Source of the DNA: Ochrovirga pacifica | GTDB taxonomy: Bacteria; Bacteroidota; Bacteroidia; Flavobacteriales; Flavobacteriaceae | NCBI RefSeq assembly: GCF_000220525.1 | Contig: NZ_AFPK01000068.1 | Span: 21,957-85,956, forward strand | Direction: 5' to 3' | DNA length: 64,000 nt | Shown: one piece after another, positions 52,201 to 61,553 of the stretch | Numbering within the stretch: position 1 is the first letter of the stretch | Layout of the letters: each line of letters begins with the position of its first letter | Notes under the pieces: model-generated | Told to the model about the DNA's origin: nothing | What the model saw: the letters and a program-made list of their open reading frames with translations, nothing else | The model's database searches: none | Translations under genes and position numbers: made by a program

Positions 52201-52953
52201 TTAGTAGGTTATGTTTTGTTCGATAAATTAAATGGATTTGCAGAGGTTGATGTGGTAGAAAATGCACAAAAATTGTTTCAACAGAAAATAGATTCAGGAG
52301 ATCTAAATGTTCCAAAGGGTATTAGCTATAAATTTACAGGAACGTATGAAAATCAATTACGAGCAGAAAAAACACTGTCTGTCGTTGTTCCTTTGGCACT
52401 CGCTATAATTTTTCTGATTCTGTATTTCCAATTCAAATCTGTTTCTACATCACTAATGGTTTTTACTGGAATAACAGTTGCATTTGCAGGTGGTTTTATT
52501 ATGATATGGTTATACGGTCAAGATTGGTTCTTCAATTTCAATCTATTTGGAGAGAATATACGAGATCTTTTCAATATGAAAACAGTCAATTTAAGTGTTG
52601 CTGTTTGGGTAGGATTCATTGCTCTATTTGGAATTGCTACTGACGATGGTGTGGTAATGGCAACATACCTTACACAAACTTTTGAACGTGACAAACCTGC
52701 TGATAAAAAGAGAATTAGAGCAGCTGCTTTACAAGCTGCGGAAAAACGTATTCGCCCATGTTTAATGACCACTGTAACTACAATATTAGCGCTATTACCG
52801 GTATTAACCTCCACAGGAAAAGGAAGTGATATAATGATACCTATGGCAATTCCAATATTTGGAGGAATGGTTATAGATATTACCTCTTATTTTATTGTAC
52901 CTGTTTTATATAGCTTAAGAGAAGAGTTAAAATTAAAAAGAGGAAACAAATGA
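49225..52953 (+). CDS. cusA: CusA-type Cu/Ag RND efflux pump
   Basis: A 1242-aa HME-RND transporter with the TM4 motif IAIGTMVDVGVILAENMIRHL and the substrate loop RLVMLQTGMRAPMGIKVKG, which keeps the methionine of CusA. It is about 200 residues longer than E. coli CusA, with an extra TM pair near 535-630 and periplasmic inserts (EGRDENGNATGG; GERQRYKVNENGAFKLKDG). It acts with CusC (next gene, ATGA overlap) and probably the adaptor at 61543. Confidence 0.93.
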   Translation: MLNKAIKFLIENKLVAVLLLVLFVGWGTVNAPFNWDTGFLPSNPVAVDAIPDIGENQQIVFTKWDGRSPQDIEDQITYPLTTSLLGIPGVKTIRSSSMFGFSSIYIIFEEDIEFYWSRSRILEKLNSLPSGLLPEGVNPALGPDATGLGQIFWYTLEGRDENGNATGGWDLHELRSIQDYYVKYALSSASGVSEVASIGGYVQEYQVDVNPELMRQYNIGLNQVVKAVKGSNQDIGAQTIEINQAEYLVRGLGYIKSIEDIENAVVASEDFTAIKIKDIGKVSLGPATRRGLLDKEGAEVVGGVVVARYGANPMEVINNVKGKIEELKGGLPTKILKDGRTSQLTVVPFYDRTELIEETLHTLSEALTLEILITILVIIVMVFNLRASILISGLLPVAVLIVFITMKLFHVDANIVALSGIAIAIGTMVDVGVILAENMIRHLDDDNLRLNTEGKELSINEVVYNATAEVSGAILTAVLTTIISFIPVFTMIGAEGKLFRPLAFTKTMALSASLIIALFLIPPFAAYLFRKTSLKKSFKYIINGALIIAGIAIMVTGYFLGIILIAFGITGLLGVLGKLNKKNSNLVNIIISCTAIIFLLAEYWRPLGFDRSILVNLIFVSIICFGILGTFSVFRIYYGRILKWALANKLLFLMIPATVLVFGGWIMKNTGKEFMPSLNEGSFLLMPTSLPHSGIEENKRVLQQLDMAVATIPEIETVVGKAGRTESALDPAPLSMYENMIQYKTEYMRNNKGERQRYKVNENGAFKLKDGRFIENPNNSKNVVFTSVKNTQLIEDNNGEYYRNWRPEIKSPDDIWNEIVKVTKLPGVTSAPKLQPIETRLVMLQTGMRAPMGIKVKGQNLQQIEEFGLQLENLLKQADGVKVEAVFADRIVGKPYLLIDIDREKIARYGIAIEDVQSVLKVAIGGMAITQTVEGRERYGIRVRYPRELRGNPEDIKGIYIPVEKGSPVPLSELATIRYEQGPQVIKSEDTFLVGYVLFDKLNGFAEVDVVENAQKLFQQKIDSGDLNVPKGISYKFTGTYENQLRAEKTLSVVVPLALAIIFLILYFQFKSVSTSLMVFTGITVAFAGGFIMIWLYGQDWFFNFNLFGENIRDLFNMKTVNLSVAVWVGFIALFGIATDDGVVMATYLTQTFERDKPADKKRIRAAALQAAEKRIRPCLMTTVTTILALLPVLTSTGKGSDIMIPMAIPIFGGMVIDITSYFIVPVLYSLREELKLKRGNK

Positions 52954-54167
52954 AAAGAATAATTTATACACTTATCAGTTTATTAACTTATTGTATTTCT
53001 AGTGCTCAAGAATTAGAATCTCTTATAGATGAGGGACTAAAAAATAATCCAGAAATTCAAAAATTTGAGTTACAATATAACATCGCTTCAGAAAAAGTGA
53101 ATGAAGTAAATACATTGCCTAATACCGAATTTGGTGTAGGTTACTTTGTAAGTGAACCAGAAACACGAACAGGTGCACAACGTTTTAAGCTTTCGGTAAA
53201 GCAGATGATGCCTTGGTTTGGAACCATTACATCACGTGAAAATTATATCAATTCATTGGCAGATGCAAAATATGAAGACATTGTTATTGCTAAGCGAAAA
53301 TTGATGGCTTCTATATCCCAGTCTTATTATAATTTATATGCTAATAAAGCAAAGCAAGAGGTCTTAAAGGACAACATAAAGCTGTTAGGAACGTATGAAA
53401 TATTAGCGTTAACAGCAGTAGAGGTTGGTAATGCATCTGCTGTAGATGTGTTGAGATTGCAAATGCGTCAAAATGAATTACAACAACTAAAAGATATATT
53501 GCATCAACAATTTTTAGCAGAACAAACAACTCTTAATAATCTTTTGAATAGAGAAAATAATGTTGTAGTTACTGTGGTAGATGATTTAATGATGCCTTCA
53601 GAAGACTATGTAATTACTACTAATAACCTAGGGCTACACCCAGAATTGTTGAAGTATGATAAACTATATCAATCCATAGAACAATCAGAGTTGCTAAATC
53701 AAAAAGAAAGTAGTCCTATGATTGGTTTTGGTTTGGATTATATCAGTGTTGATAAACGTCCTAACATGGATTTTAGCGAAAACGGAAAAGATATTGTGAT
53801 GCCTATGGTTTCAGTTTCCATTCCAATTTTTAACAAAAAATATAGATCTCAAACCAAGCAAAATGAGTTAGGACAGAAAGAAATAACAGCTCAAAAACAA
53901 GAACGCTTAAATACTTTGGAAACACTTTTAGATAAGGCCATAAACGATAGAATTTCAGCAAGAATAAGTTATGTTACCCAAGTTAAAAATCTTAAACAAG
54001 CCAAAAATGCAGAAAATATTTTATTAAAAAACTACGAAACAGGAACAATTGATTTTAACGATGTACTTGATATCCAAGAACTACAACTAAAGTTTCAAAT
54101 GAATCAAATAGAGTCTGTTAAGAGCTATTATGTTCAAATCACAATTATTAATTATTTAATTCAGTAA
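52950..54167 (+). CDS. cusC: CusC/TolC-family outer-membrane factor
   Basis: A 405-aa protein with a signal peptide (IIYTLISLLTYCISSAQ) and two TolC repeats: LPNTEFGVGYFVS in the first, and SSPMIGFGLDYISVDKR plus VSVSIPIFNKKYRSQTKQ in the second. Long helices follow each. It forms the outer-membrane channel for the copper pump and overlaps cusA by four bases. Confidence 0.9.
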   Translation: MKRIIYTLISLLTYCISSAQELESLIDEGLKNNPEIQKFELQYNIASEKVNEVNTLPNTEFGVGYFVSEPETRTGAQRFKLSVKQMMPWFGTITSRENYINSLADAKYEDIVIAKRKLMASISQSYYNLYANKAKQEVLKDNIKLLGTYEILALTAVEVGNASAVDVLRLQMRQNELQQLKDILHQQFLAEQTTLNNLLNRENNVVVTVVDDLMMPSEDYVITTNNLGLHPELLKYDKLYQSIEQSELLNQKESSPMIGFGLDYISVDKRPNMDFSENGKDIVMPMVSVSIPIFNKKYRSQTKQNELGQKEITAQKQERLNTLETLLDKAINDRISARISYVTQVKNLKQAKNAENILLKNYETGTIDFNDVLDIQELQLKFQMNQIESVKSYYVQITIINYLIQ

Positions 54168-54170
54168 ACA

Positions 54171-56600
54171 ATGAAAACAATTAATACTATTATTTTCTTA
54201 TTTCTGACATCAATTGCATTTGCCCAAGTAGGAACAAATGGAGATGACAGAAACGAAAAAGGAAGAAATATAAAAGAATATAACCTGACTATAGAAAAAA
54301 ATGAAATGACCCTTGCTGGTGTAACCTCAAAAGGTATGACTATCAATGGTAGTATTCCTGGACCCACTTTGGAATTTAATGAAGGAGATCTCGCCATTAT
54401 CAATGTTACCAACAAGATGGATGAAGAAACCTCTGTGCATTGGCACGGATTAATCCTTCCTAATTTTTATGATGGTGTGCCCTATTTAACAACACCACCA
54501 ATAAAGCCTGGAACAACATTTCAATATAGAATCCCTATCAACCAATCTGGTACGTATTGGTATCATTCCCATACAATGTTACAAGAGCAGAAAGGAGTAT
54601 ATGGCTCAATTGTTATTCAGCCTAAAGAAAAAACATTGGATTATGATAAAGATTTAGTGGTAGTCTTATCTGATTGGACAAACGAAAAACCAATGAATGT
54701 TTTACGTAACTTAAAAAGAGGTAACGAATGGTATCAAGTTAAAAAAGGGACAGCTGTTCCTTTAAGTAGAGTAATAAAAGAAGGGGCATTAGGTGCACAA
54801 TTAAAATTTTGGCGTGATAGAATGGAAGGTGCAGATATTGCAGACGTATATTACCCTACGTTTTTAACTAACGGAAAAAAACTTGCAGAATACCCTAAAT
54901 TTAAACCTGGTGAAAAAATAAGGCTTCGCTTTATAAATGCTTCAGCTTCTACATATTATTGGATGGACTTTGGAGCTGGAAACCCAATGGTAGTTTCAAG
55001 TGACGGGGTTGATGTAGTACCAGTACATAAAAATAGATTTCTATTTGCAATAGCTGAAACCTACGATGTTATCGTAACTATTCCCAACGGTACGTTGGAA
55101 GTTACGGCCACAGCACAAGATGGCTCTGGTAGTACATCCATTCGTTTAGGAAATGGGAAACTTTTTCCTGCAACTTTAATAGATAGACCAAACAAAATTG
55201 CGATGATGAAGCAAATGGCCAAAATGGATATGAAAATGGGAGCACCTGCAATGGCTGGCAACAAAAAGAAGAGTACACCCAAATATTTGATGCAGAAGTA
55301 CGGTATGAAGATGAATATGAAGGATGGGCAGATGCAAATGGGAATGCACGATAAGATGTCAATGAATAACGGTCAAATGGATGATAAAATGAAAATGGAA
55401 GACCAAAAACCTATGGATATGAGTAAAAATCATATGCATATGGAGACGGATAAAAAGATGGACGGTATGGCAGGAATAAAAAAAGATACAATGTCAATGA
55501 AATCCACCCAACCGTCGCACAAGATGGATGGCCATATGGGTCACGATATGTCTATGATACAGAAGGATACGGCATCCTTTGATTACAGCACACGTAAAAC
55601 CTATTTTAACTATGATTTTTTAAAGGCTAAAGAAAATACTACTTATAAGGATGATATACCTGTAAATGATCTTTTACTCAATCTAACTGGAAATATGCAA
55701 CGCTACATTTGGAGTATAAACGGAGTCCCTTTATCTGAAACAGATAAGATTAAAATTAAAAGTGGTGAGGTTACAAGAATTACACTAAATAACTTAACCA
55801 TGATGCACCACCCAATGCACCTTCACGGTCATTATTTCAGGGTTATTAATGAAAATGGAGAACGTTCGCCTTTAAAGCATACGGTTAATGTGCCACCAAT
55901 GCAAAAAGTAGTTATAGAGTTTTATAATGAAGAGTATGGTGATTGGTTTTTTCATTGTCACGTATTATATCATATGATGGGGGGTATGGCAAGAGTATTT
56001 AGTTATGACACGCCAAGAGATGAAAGAATGGAAGCCTATCCGGTTCAAAAATTAATTGACGAGACAGACCACTATTATTCTTGGGGAATGGCTCGTACAG
56101 GTTCAAATTTCACAGAATTAAACCTTATGTCTAGTAACATTAGAAATGAATTTGGCTTGCGTGCAGAATTTGACTATAACCAAAATGCTGAAGTAGAAGT
56201 AAACTACAACCGATACTTAAATGATTGGGTGCGCGTGTATGCAGGTGTAAACACCGAAACATCAACCCCCGATTCTTATGACACATTTAATACTATAGGA
56301 CTAGTAGGTATTAAATACTTTACACCTTATAGATTTAATGTAGATGTGAGTATGGATCATCAACTTCGACCTAGAATCCGTTTAGATAGGGAGCTTTTAC
56401 TTTTTCCAAGACTTTTTATAGAAGGAGAATATGAATATAGAGGAGATTTTGGTTGGGTAAATAATATAGGAAATAAATCTTATCAAGATGAAACTCAGTG
56501 GTTGGTTGGAGCATCTTATATTTTATCACGAAATTTTTCAATCCAATCAAATTATAATAACAGATATGGTTGGGGAGCTGGTTTTTTAATAAGATTTTAA
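54171..56600 (+). CDS. Multicopper oxidase (CopA/PcoA-like) fused to a CopB-like outer-membrane barrel
   Basis: An 809-aa protein with a signal peptide (IIFLFLTSIAFAQ). Cupredoxin domains carry all four copper motifs: HWHGLI (about 91), WYHSHTMLQ (about 129), HHPMHLHGHYF (about 546) and FFHCHVLYHMMGGM (about 594). A Met/His/Asp-rich insert (about 345-467) resembles the copper-binding repeats of CopA. After residue 620 come beta-strands (EFGLRAEFDYN, WVRVYAGVNTET, YNNRYGWGAGFLIRF) typical of CopB/PcoB. The fusion would tether cuprous oxidase to the outer membrane. Confidence 0.88.
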   Translation: MKTINTIIFLFLTSIAFAQVGTNGDDRNEKGRNIKEYNLTIEKNEMTLAGVTSKGMTINGSIPGPTLEFNEGDLAIINVTNKMDEETSVHWHGLILPNFYDGVPYLTTPPIKPGTTFQYRIPINQSGTYWYHSHTMLQEQKGVYGSIVIQPKEKTLDYDKDLVVVLSDWTNEKPMNVLRNLKRGNEWYQVKKGTAVPLSRVIKEGALGAQLKFWRDRMEGADIADVYYPTFLTNGKKLAEYPKFKPGEKIRLRFINASASTYYWMDFGAGNPMVVSSDGVDVVPVHKNRFLFAIAETYDVIVTIPNGTLEVTATAQDGSGSTSIRLGNGKLFPATLIDRPNKIAMMKQMAKMDMKMGAPAMAGNKKKSTPKYLMQKYGMKMNMKDGQMQMGMHDKMSMNNGQMDDKMKMEDQKPMDMSKNHMHMETDKKMDGMAGIKKDTMSMKSTQPSHKMDGHMGHDMSMIQKDTASFDYSTRKTYFNYDFLKAKENTTYKDDIPVNDLLLNLTGNMQRYIWSINGVPLSETDKIKIKSGEVTRITLNNLTMMHHPMHLHGHYFRVINENGERSPLKHTVNVPPMQKVVIEFYNEEYGDWFFHCHVLYHMMGGMARVFSYDTPRDERMEAYPVQKLIDETDHYYSWGMARTGSNFTELNLMSSNIRNEFGLRAEFDYNQNAEVEVNYNRYLNDWVRVYAGVNTETSTPDSYDTFNTIGLVGIKYFTPYRFNVDVSMDHQLRPRIRLDRELLLFPRLFIEGEYEYRGDFGWVNNIGNKSYQDETQWLVGASYILSRNFSIQSNYNNRYGWGAGFLIRF

Positions 56601-56632
56601 ACAAAAAATAGTAACTAATAAATAATTAAAAA

Positions 56633-57241
56633 ATGAAAATTTTAAAAACAACAACAGAAATTTTAGCAATGGCATTTTTAGCATTAACAGTAATGTCTTG
56701 TAAAGACATTAAAAAAGAAAACAGTAATACTAAAGGTTCTCATTCAGAAATGAATCATAACAATAGCGATGGTCACCATAATAGTGATAAAAAAGAAATG
56801 GTAATGGATAACAATCAAGACGATGATGCCGTAATGATACTAAACGATTATTTCAATTTAAAAAATGCATTAGTTTCCGATGATGAAGCAAAAGCAAAAG
56901 AATATGGAGGAGTATTAAAACAAAGTATATCTAAATTAGATATTTCTAAATATAATAAACAAGAACAAGAAGAACTTTCAGATATCATAGAAGATGCAGT
57001 GGAACATGCAGAGCATATTTCAGAAAGTCCAATGCCACACCAACGTGAGCATTTTAAAATTTTAAGTAAAGATATTATAGATATGGTTGCCATTACAGGA
57101 ACAACAACAAAACTATACGAGCAGTTTTGTCCAATGTACGATGGTGGTTCAGCGTGGTTAAGTATGAGTAATGAAGTGAAAAACCCATACTATGGTAACA
57201 AAATGCTTAAGTGTGGTAAAGTGCAAAGAGAAATTAACTAA
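56633..57241 (+). CDS. DUF3347 lipoprotein
   Basis: A 202-aa lipoprotein (lipobox LTVMSCK) with a His/Asn-rich linker and a DUF3347 four-helix domain ([60 protein letters not shown]). The conserved His, Cys and Met residues suggest copper binding. A second copy lies at 57716 and a third is fused to the adaptor at 61543. Confidence 0.88.
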   Translation: MKILKTTTEILAMAFLALTVMSCKDIKKENSNTKGSHSEMNHNNSDGHHNSDKKEMVMDNNQDDDAVMILNDYFNLKNALVSDDEAKAKEYGGVLKQSISKLDISKYNKQEQEELSDIIEDAVEHAEHISESPMPHQREHFKILSKDIIDMVAITGTTTKLYEQFCPMYDGGSAWLSMSNEVKNPYYGNKMLKCGKVQREIN

Positions 57242-57694
57242 ATGAAAATTGTTAAAATTATAGCATTGGTTTTATTGGTAGCGTTAGTGGGAATTCAGTT
57301 TGTTCCCACAACACGCAACCAAAGTAATACTGTGCTCGAAACTGATTTTATGTTGGTTAATAATGTGCCTGAAACTGTTCAAAAAAAGTTAGAGGTTTCC
57401 TGCTATGACTGCCATAGTAATAATACCCAATACCCTTGGTATAATAAAGTACAACCTATTGCTTGGTTTTTAGAAGATCACATTAAAGAAGGAAAAGCTG
57501 AACTTAATTTTAACGAATGGGATTCACTTTCAAATCGAAGAAAAAAAAGTAAACTTCGATCAATTATCAAACAAATAGAAAGCGGAGAAATGCCTTTAGA
57601 TTCTTACACTTTAATTCATAAGGATGCAAAGTTCTCAAAGAAAGAAATGAATGAAATAATCAATTTCATCACAATATTAAAGGATAGTTTATAA
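57242..57694 (+). CDS. Haem-binding-domain protein
   Basis: A 150-aa protein with an N-terminal membrane anchor or signal (IIALVLLVALVGIQF) and one c-type haem motif CYDCH at about 57-61, followed by NNTQYPWYNKVQPIAWFLEDHI and a C-terminal SGEMPLDSYTLIHKDA. This fits the Haem_bd family. It starts on the base after the DUF3347 stop, so it is in the same operon. It may carry electrons for or from the copper oxidase, which is inference. Confidence 0.85.
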   Translation: MKIVKIIALVLLVALVGIQFVPTTRNQSNTVLETDFMLVNNVPETVQKKLEVSCYDCHSNNTQYPWYNKVQPIAWFLEDHIKEGKAELNFNEWDSLSNRRKKSKLRSIIKQIESGEMPLDSYTLIHKDAKFSKKEMNEIINFITILKDSL

Positions 57695-57715
57695 ATAATA
57701 ATTTAAAAATAATTA

Positions 57716-58279
57716 ATGAAAAATTTAAAAATAAATATATTAACAATGCTATTGTTGATAGTTTCTTTTACCAATGCACAGGGAAAAGAAAAAATGAACC
57801 ATAATCACGGTGATATGAAAGTGGATGGCATGAAAATGAATATGGACAAAATGCAAGACGTAAAGACTGAAGCTATTTTATCTGACTATTTAAGTCTAAA
57901 AGATGCTTTAGTTGCAGATGATTCTAAAAAGTCAGCTCAAAATGGTTCTAAATTGGCGGCTTCTCTTAAAGCCTTTGATACATCAAGCTATACGGCCGAA
58001 CAGCAAAAAGAATTGGCTGACATTATAGAAGATGCGACCGAACATGCAGAGCATATTACTAAAAGTGCTATAGGTCATCAACGTGAACATTTTAAAACTT
58101 TAAGTAAAGATATTATAGATATGGTTGCTATTTCAGGAACAACATCAAAATTATACGAACAGTTTTGCCCAATGTACGGTGATGGTTCAACTTGGTTAAG
58201 TTTAAGTAAAGATGTTAAAAATCCATATTATGGTAGTAAAATGCTTAAATGTGGTTCTGTTATAAAAACCATAGAGTAA
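57716..58279 (+). CDS. DUF3347 periplasmic protein
   Basis: A 187-aa paralogue of the protein at 56633, with a cleavable signal peptide ([12 protein letters not shown]) instead of a lipobox and a His/Met-rich stretch ([18 protein letters not shown]). The domain motifs are nearly the same ([42 protein letters not shown]). One copy would be membrane-anchored and one soluble. Confidence 0.88.
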   Translation: MKNLKINILTMLLLIVSFTNAQGKEKMNHNHGDMKVDGMKMNMDKMQDVKTEAILSDYLSLKDALVADDSKKSAQNGSKLAASLKAFDTSSYTAEQQKELADIIEDATEHAEHITKSAIGHQREHFKTLSKDIIDMVAISGTTSKLYEQFCPMYGDGSTWLSLSKDVKNPYYGSKMLKCGSVIKTIE

Positions 58280-58309
58280 TAATTATAAAGTTAATAGCAA
58301 TTAATAAAA

Positions 58310-58444
58310 ATGAAAGAATGTTGTAAAGACAGTTTTGATAAAAAAAATCAACAAAACGGAATAAGAAGATGGTCAAATTACATAATCTATACTATCGTTA
58401 TTACTATAGTTATAATCACTATGCTTTATCAATCATTCAATTAA
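58310..58444 (+). CDS. 44-aa single-helix membrane protein of the copper cluster
   Basis: ATG at 58310, TAA at 58442. It begins MKECCKDSFDKK and has one membrane helix (WSNYIIYTIVITIVIITMLY). The Cys-Cys pair near the N-terminus would face the cytoplasm. It lies between DUF3347 and copA, in the operon direction. Small Cys-Cys membrane proteins of this kind occur in Bacteroidota copper clusters (from memory). Possible small chaperone or partner of the ATPase. Confidence 0.6.
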   Translation: MKECCKDSFDKKNQQNGIRRWSNYIIYTIVITIVIITMLYQSFN

Positions 58445-58546
58445 ACAATGATTTCTAATTCTAAATAACAGCAAGTATTTAATACCTTTTGGAAATGTCT
58501 AGTTTCTTATTTGGTTACTTTACTTTTTTTAATAAATAAAACTAAA

Positions 58547-61051
58547 ATGAAACATACATATCATATACACGGAATGACCTGCAACGGTTGTCGTACTCAC
58601 GTAGAAGAAACACTTTCTAAAGTAAAAGGTGTTTCAAAAGCAACCGTCAATTTAGAAAAGGCAGAAGCAAAAATCGAGATGGATCAACATATTCCTATAG
58701 AAACATTTCAAGAAGCCTTAAAAAACGATGGTGGGAGATACAGTATTCATAAACAAGGTGAACATCATCACCATTTAGAAGATAAAAAGGAAAATCAACC
58801 AAAAGCAAAAGGCACAGGTACATTTTATTGTCCTATGCATTGCGAAGGTGATAAAACTTATGATAAACCAGGCGATTGTCCTGTTTGCGGAATGGATTTG
58901 GTCGAAGAACAAAATCTATCAAAACAAGCTACAGCTGAACAATGGACGTGTCCAATGCATCCAGAAGTTGTAAAAGATGAAGCGGGTTCGTGTCCTATTT
59001 GCGGTATGGATTTAGTACCAATGCAACCAGATGTTTCAGCGGAAGAAAAGACCTATAAAAAATTATTAAAGAAGTTTTGGATAGCAACTGCATTCACATT
59101 ACCAATATTCTTAATGGCTATGAGCGAAATGCTTAATAACAATCCATTGTACGATATAATGGAACAGAAATATTGGAATTGTATTCAGTTTGGATTATCT
59201 ATTCCAGTTGTCTTTTACGCGACTTGGATGTTCTTTGAGCGTGCTTATAGAAGCATAAAAACGTGGAATCTCAATATGTTTACACTCATCGGGATTGGTG
59301 CAGGTGTAGCTTGGTTATTTAGTGTTTTTGGTATGTTGTTTCCAGATGTATTTCCGGCACAGTTTAAAACTGAATCAGGTGCAGTCCACGTGTATTTTGA
59401 AGCAGCTACAGTTATTTTAACCTTGGTGCTTTTAGGACAGTTGTTAGAAGCGCGTGCACATAGCAAAACCAATTCCGCAATAAAAGAGTTACTAAAATTA
59501 GCCCCTAATAAAGCCATAAAAATAGTTGATGATGAAGAAATTGAAGTCAGTATCGATGAAATAGAATTAAATGATATTCTAAAAGTAAAACCAGGTGATA
59601 AAATTCCTGTGGATGGTGTAATAACAGAAGGAGAAACAACCATTGACGAATCTATGATTACAGGAGAACCTATTCCTGTAAACAAATCTCAAGATGATAA
59701 AGTAAGTAGCGGAACCATTAATGGGAATCAATCATTCTTGATGAAAGCGGAAAAAGTAGGAAGTGATACCTTACTTTCACAAATCATTCATATGGTTAAT
59801 GATGCCAGTAGAAGTCGCGCACCTATTCAGAATTTAGCAGATAAGGTATCAGGTTATTTTGTGCCAGTTGTAGTTCTTATTTCTATCATCACATTTATGG
59901 TTTGGGTAATTTGGGGACCAGAACCTGCTTATGTGTATGCATTGGTCAATGCAATTGCAGTACTAATCATTGCGTGTCCTTGTGCTTTAGGTTTAGCAAC
60001 ACCTATGTCTGTAATGGTTGGCGTGGGTAAAGGTGCTCAAAATGGTGTATTGATTAAAAATGCCGAAGCTCTCGAAAAAATGGACAAGGTAAATACACTT
60101 ATAGTCGATAAAACGGGTACAATTACAGAAGGAAAACCAACGGTAGAAACAGTTCGTGCTTTTAGTGATATTTTAAACGAAAAAGAGGTATTACAATACA
60201 TCGTTTCATTAAATACCAATAGCGAACATCCTTTGGCAGAAGCGACAGTTAAATATGGAAAGGAACATAACGCAGAAATAGTAAAATCTAAAAATTTTAG
60301 TGCTGTTACAGGAAAAGGTGTTGAAGCTAAAATTGATGGAAAAAATGTAGCATTAGGTAATCCTAGAATGATGGAATATGTCAAAGCAGACATTACCTCT
60401 AAAATGAAAGATGAAGCGAAATCTTACCAAAAACAAGGCAAAACAGTTTCTTATTTGTCAATAGATGAAACCGTTGTCGGGTATGTAGTTATAGGGGATA
60501 AAATAAAAGAAACAAGTGCCAAGGCTATTAAAGTACTTCAAGATAAAGGCATTGATGTTATAATGCTTACAGGCGATAATCACGATACAGCACAAGCAGT
60601 AGCTTCAGAACTTAATTTGGCAGATTTCAAAGCCAGTATGCTACCAGAAGATAAACTCAAAGAAGTAGAAAAACTGCAAGAAAAGGGCAAAGTAGTTGCT
60701 ATGGCAGGTGATGGTATTAATGATGCACCAGCACTGGCAAAAAGTGATGTGGGTATTGCAATGGGGACAGGTACCTCTGTAGCTATTGAAAGTGCTATGA
60801 TAACTTTAGTAAAAGGTGATTTACACGGCATAGTAAAGGCTAAAAACTTAAGTCATTCCGTAATGAAAAACATAAAGCAAAATCTATTTTTTGCACTTAT
60901 TTATAACACATTAGGTGTACCTATTGCAGCAGGTGTTTTATTTCCTTTTTTCGGAATATTACTCTCACCAATGATAGCAGCGTTAGCAATGAGTTTTAGC
61001 TCTGTTTCAGTAATAGCAAATGCTTTAAGATTAAGAACAATTAAAATTTAA
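58547..61051 (+). CDS. copA: Copper-exporting P1B-1 ATPase
   Basis: 834 aa from the ATG at 58547 (MKHTYHIHGMTC), preferred over 58511 because the HMA domain begins there. Order: HMA domain with GMTCNGC, His-rich linker, two heavy-metal-binding zinc-ribbon-like domains (YCPMHCEGDK..DCPVCGMDL and WTCPMHPEVV..SCPICGMDL), then the ATPase. CPC at 477-479 (IACPCALGLATP), DKTGT with Asp521, GDGINDAP, and YN plus MSFSSVS in the last helices, the Cu+ signature. It exports Cu+ to the periplasm for the oxidase and the pump. Confidence 0.95.
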   Translation: MKHTYHIHGMTCNGCRTHVEETLSKVKGVSKATVNLEKAEAKIEMDQHIPIETFQEALKNDGGRYSIHKQGEHHHHLEDKKENQPKAKGTGTFYCPMHCEGDKTYDKPGDCPVCGMDLVEEQNLSKQATAEQWTCPMHPEVVKDEAGSCPICGMDLVPMQPDVSAEEKTYKKLLKKFWIATAFTLPIFLMAMSEMLNNNPLYDIMEQKYWNCIQFGLSIPVVFYATWMFFERAYRSIKTWNLNMFTLIGIGAGVAWLFSVFGMLFPDVFPAQFKTESGAVHVYFEAATVILTLVLLGQLLEARAHSKTNSAIKELLKLAPNKAIKIVDDEEIEVSIDEIELNDILKVKPGDKIPVDGVITEGETTIDESMITGEPIPVNKSQDDKVSSGTINGNQSFLMKAEKVGSDTLLSQIIHMVNDASRSRAPIQNLADKVSGYFVPVVVLISIITFMVWVIWGPEPAYVYALVNAIAVLIIACPCALGLATPMSVMVGVGKGAQNGVLIKNAEALEKMDKVNTLIVDKTGTITEGKPTVETVRAFSDILNEKEVLQYIVSLNTNSEHPLAEATVKYGKEHNAEIVKSKNFSAVTGKGVEAKIDGKNVALGNPRMMEYVKADITSKMKDEAKSYQKQGKTVSYLSIDETVVGYVVIGDKIKETSAKAIKVLQDKGIDVIMLTGDNHDTAQAVASELNLADFKASMLPEDKLKEVEKLQEKGKVVAMAGDGINDAPALAKSDVGIAMGTGTSVAIESAMITLVKGDLHGIVKAKNLSHSVMKNIKQNLFFALIYNTLGVPIAAGVLFPFFGILLSPMIAALAMSFSSVSVIANALRLRTIKI

Positions 61052-61070
61052 CTATAAAATCAAACTAATT

Positions 61071-61553
61071 ATGGAAAATTCAAAAGAACACGCAAACAAA
61101 GGAAATTACAAAACCTTCTTTATAATGTTGGCTTGCTCATTTGTAGCAATGTACATCACAATGTATTTAAATACATATTCCATAGACCACGTATGGTTTA
61201 GCTTAACACGTTTCTATATGACGTGTTTGGGTATTTCAACAATGGCAGTCATAATGTGGTTTTTTATGCGAAAAATGTATAAAGACAAAAAAAAGAATAT
61301 AGCAATACTTGCAGGTAGTTTTATTCTCTTTGTAAGTGTATTAGGATTAGTAAGAACACAAGCACCAATTATTGGTGATGTCCTTTGGATGAAAGCAATG
61401 ATACCGCACCATTCCATCGCAATATTAACAAGTGAAAGAGCGGATATAAAAGACCCTGAAGTTAAAAAATTAGCAGATGATATAATAAAAGCACAAAAGA
61501 AGGAAATAGAAGAAATGAAAGCAATGATAAAACGATTAGAAAATGAAAAATAA
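61071..61553 (+). CDS. DUF305 membrane protein
   Basis: A 160-aa protein with three membrane helices (about 15-35, 47-65, 78-94) and a C-terminal helical DUF305 segment with MKAMIPHHSIAILTSERA, whose His pair and Met suggest metal binding. It overlaps the following adaptor gene by 11 bases. Common next to copper resistance genes. Confidence 0.85.
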   Translation: MENSKEHANKGNYKTFFIMLACSFVAMYITMYLNTYSIDHVWFSLTRFYMTCLGISTMAVIMWFFMRKMYKDKKKNIAILAGSFILFVSVLGLVRTQAPIIGDVLWMKAMIPHHSIAILTSERADIKDPEVKKLADDIIKAQKKEIEEMKAMIKRLENEK

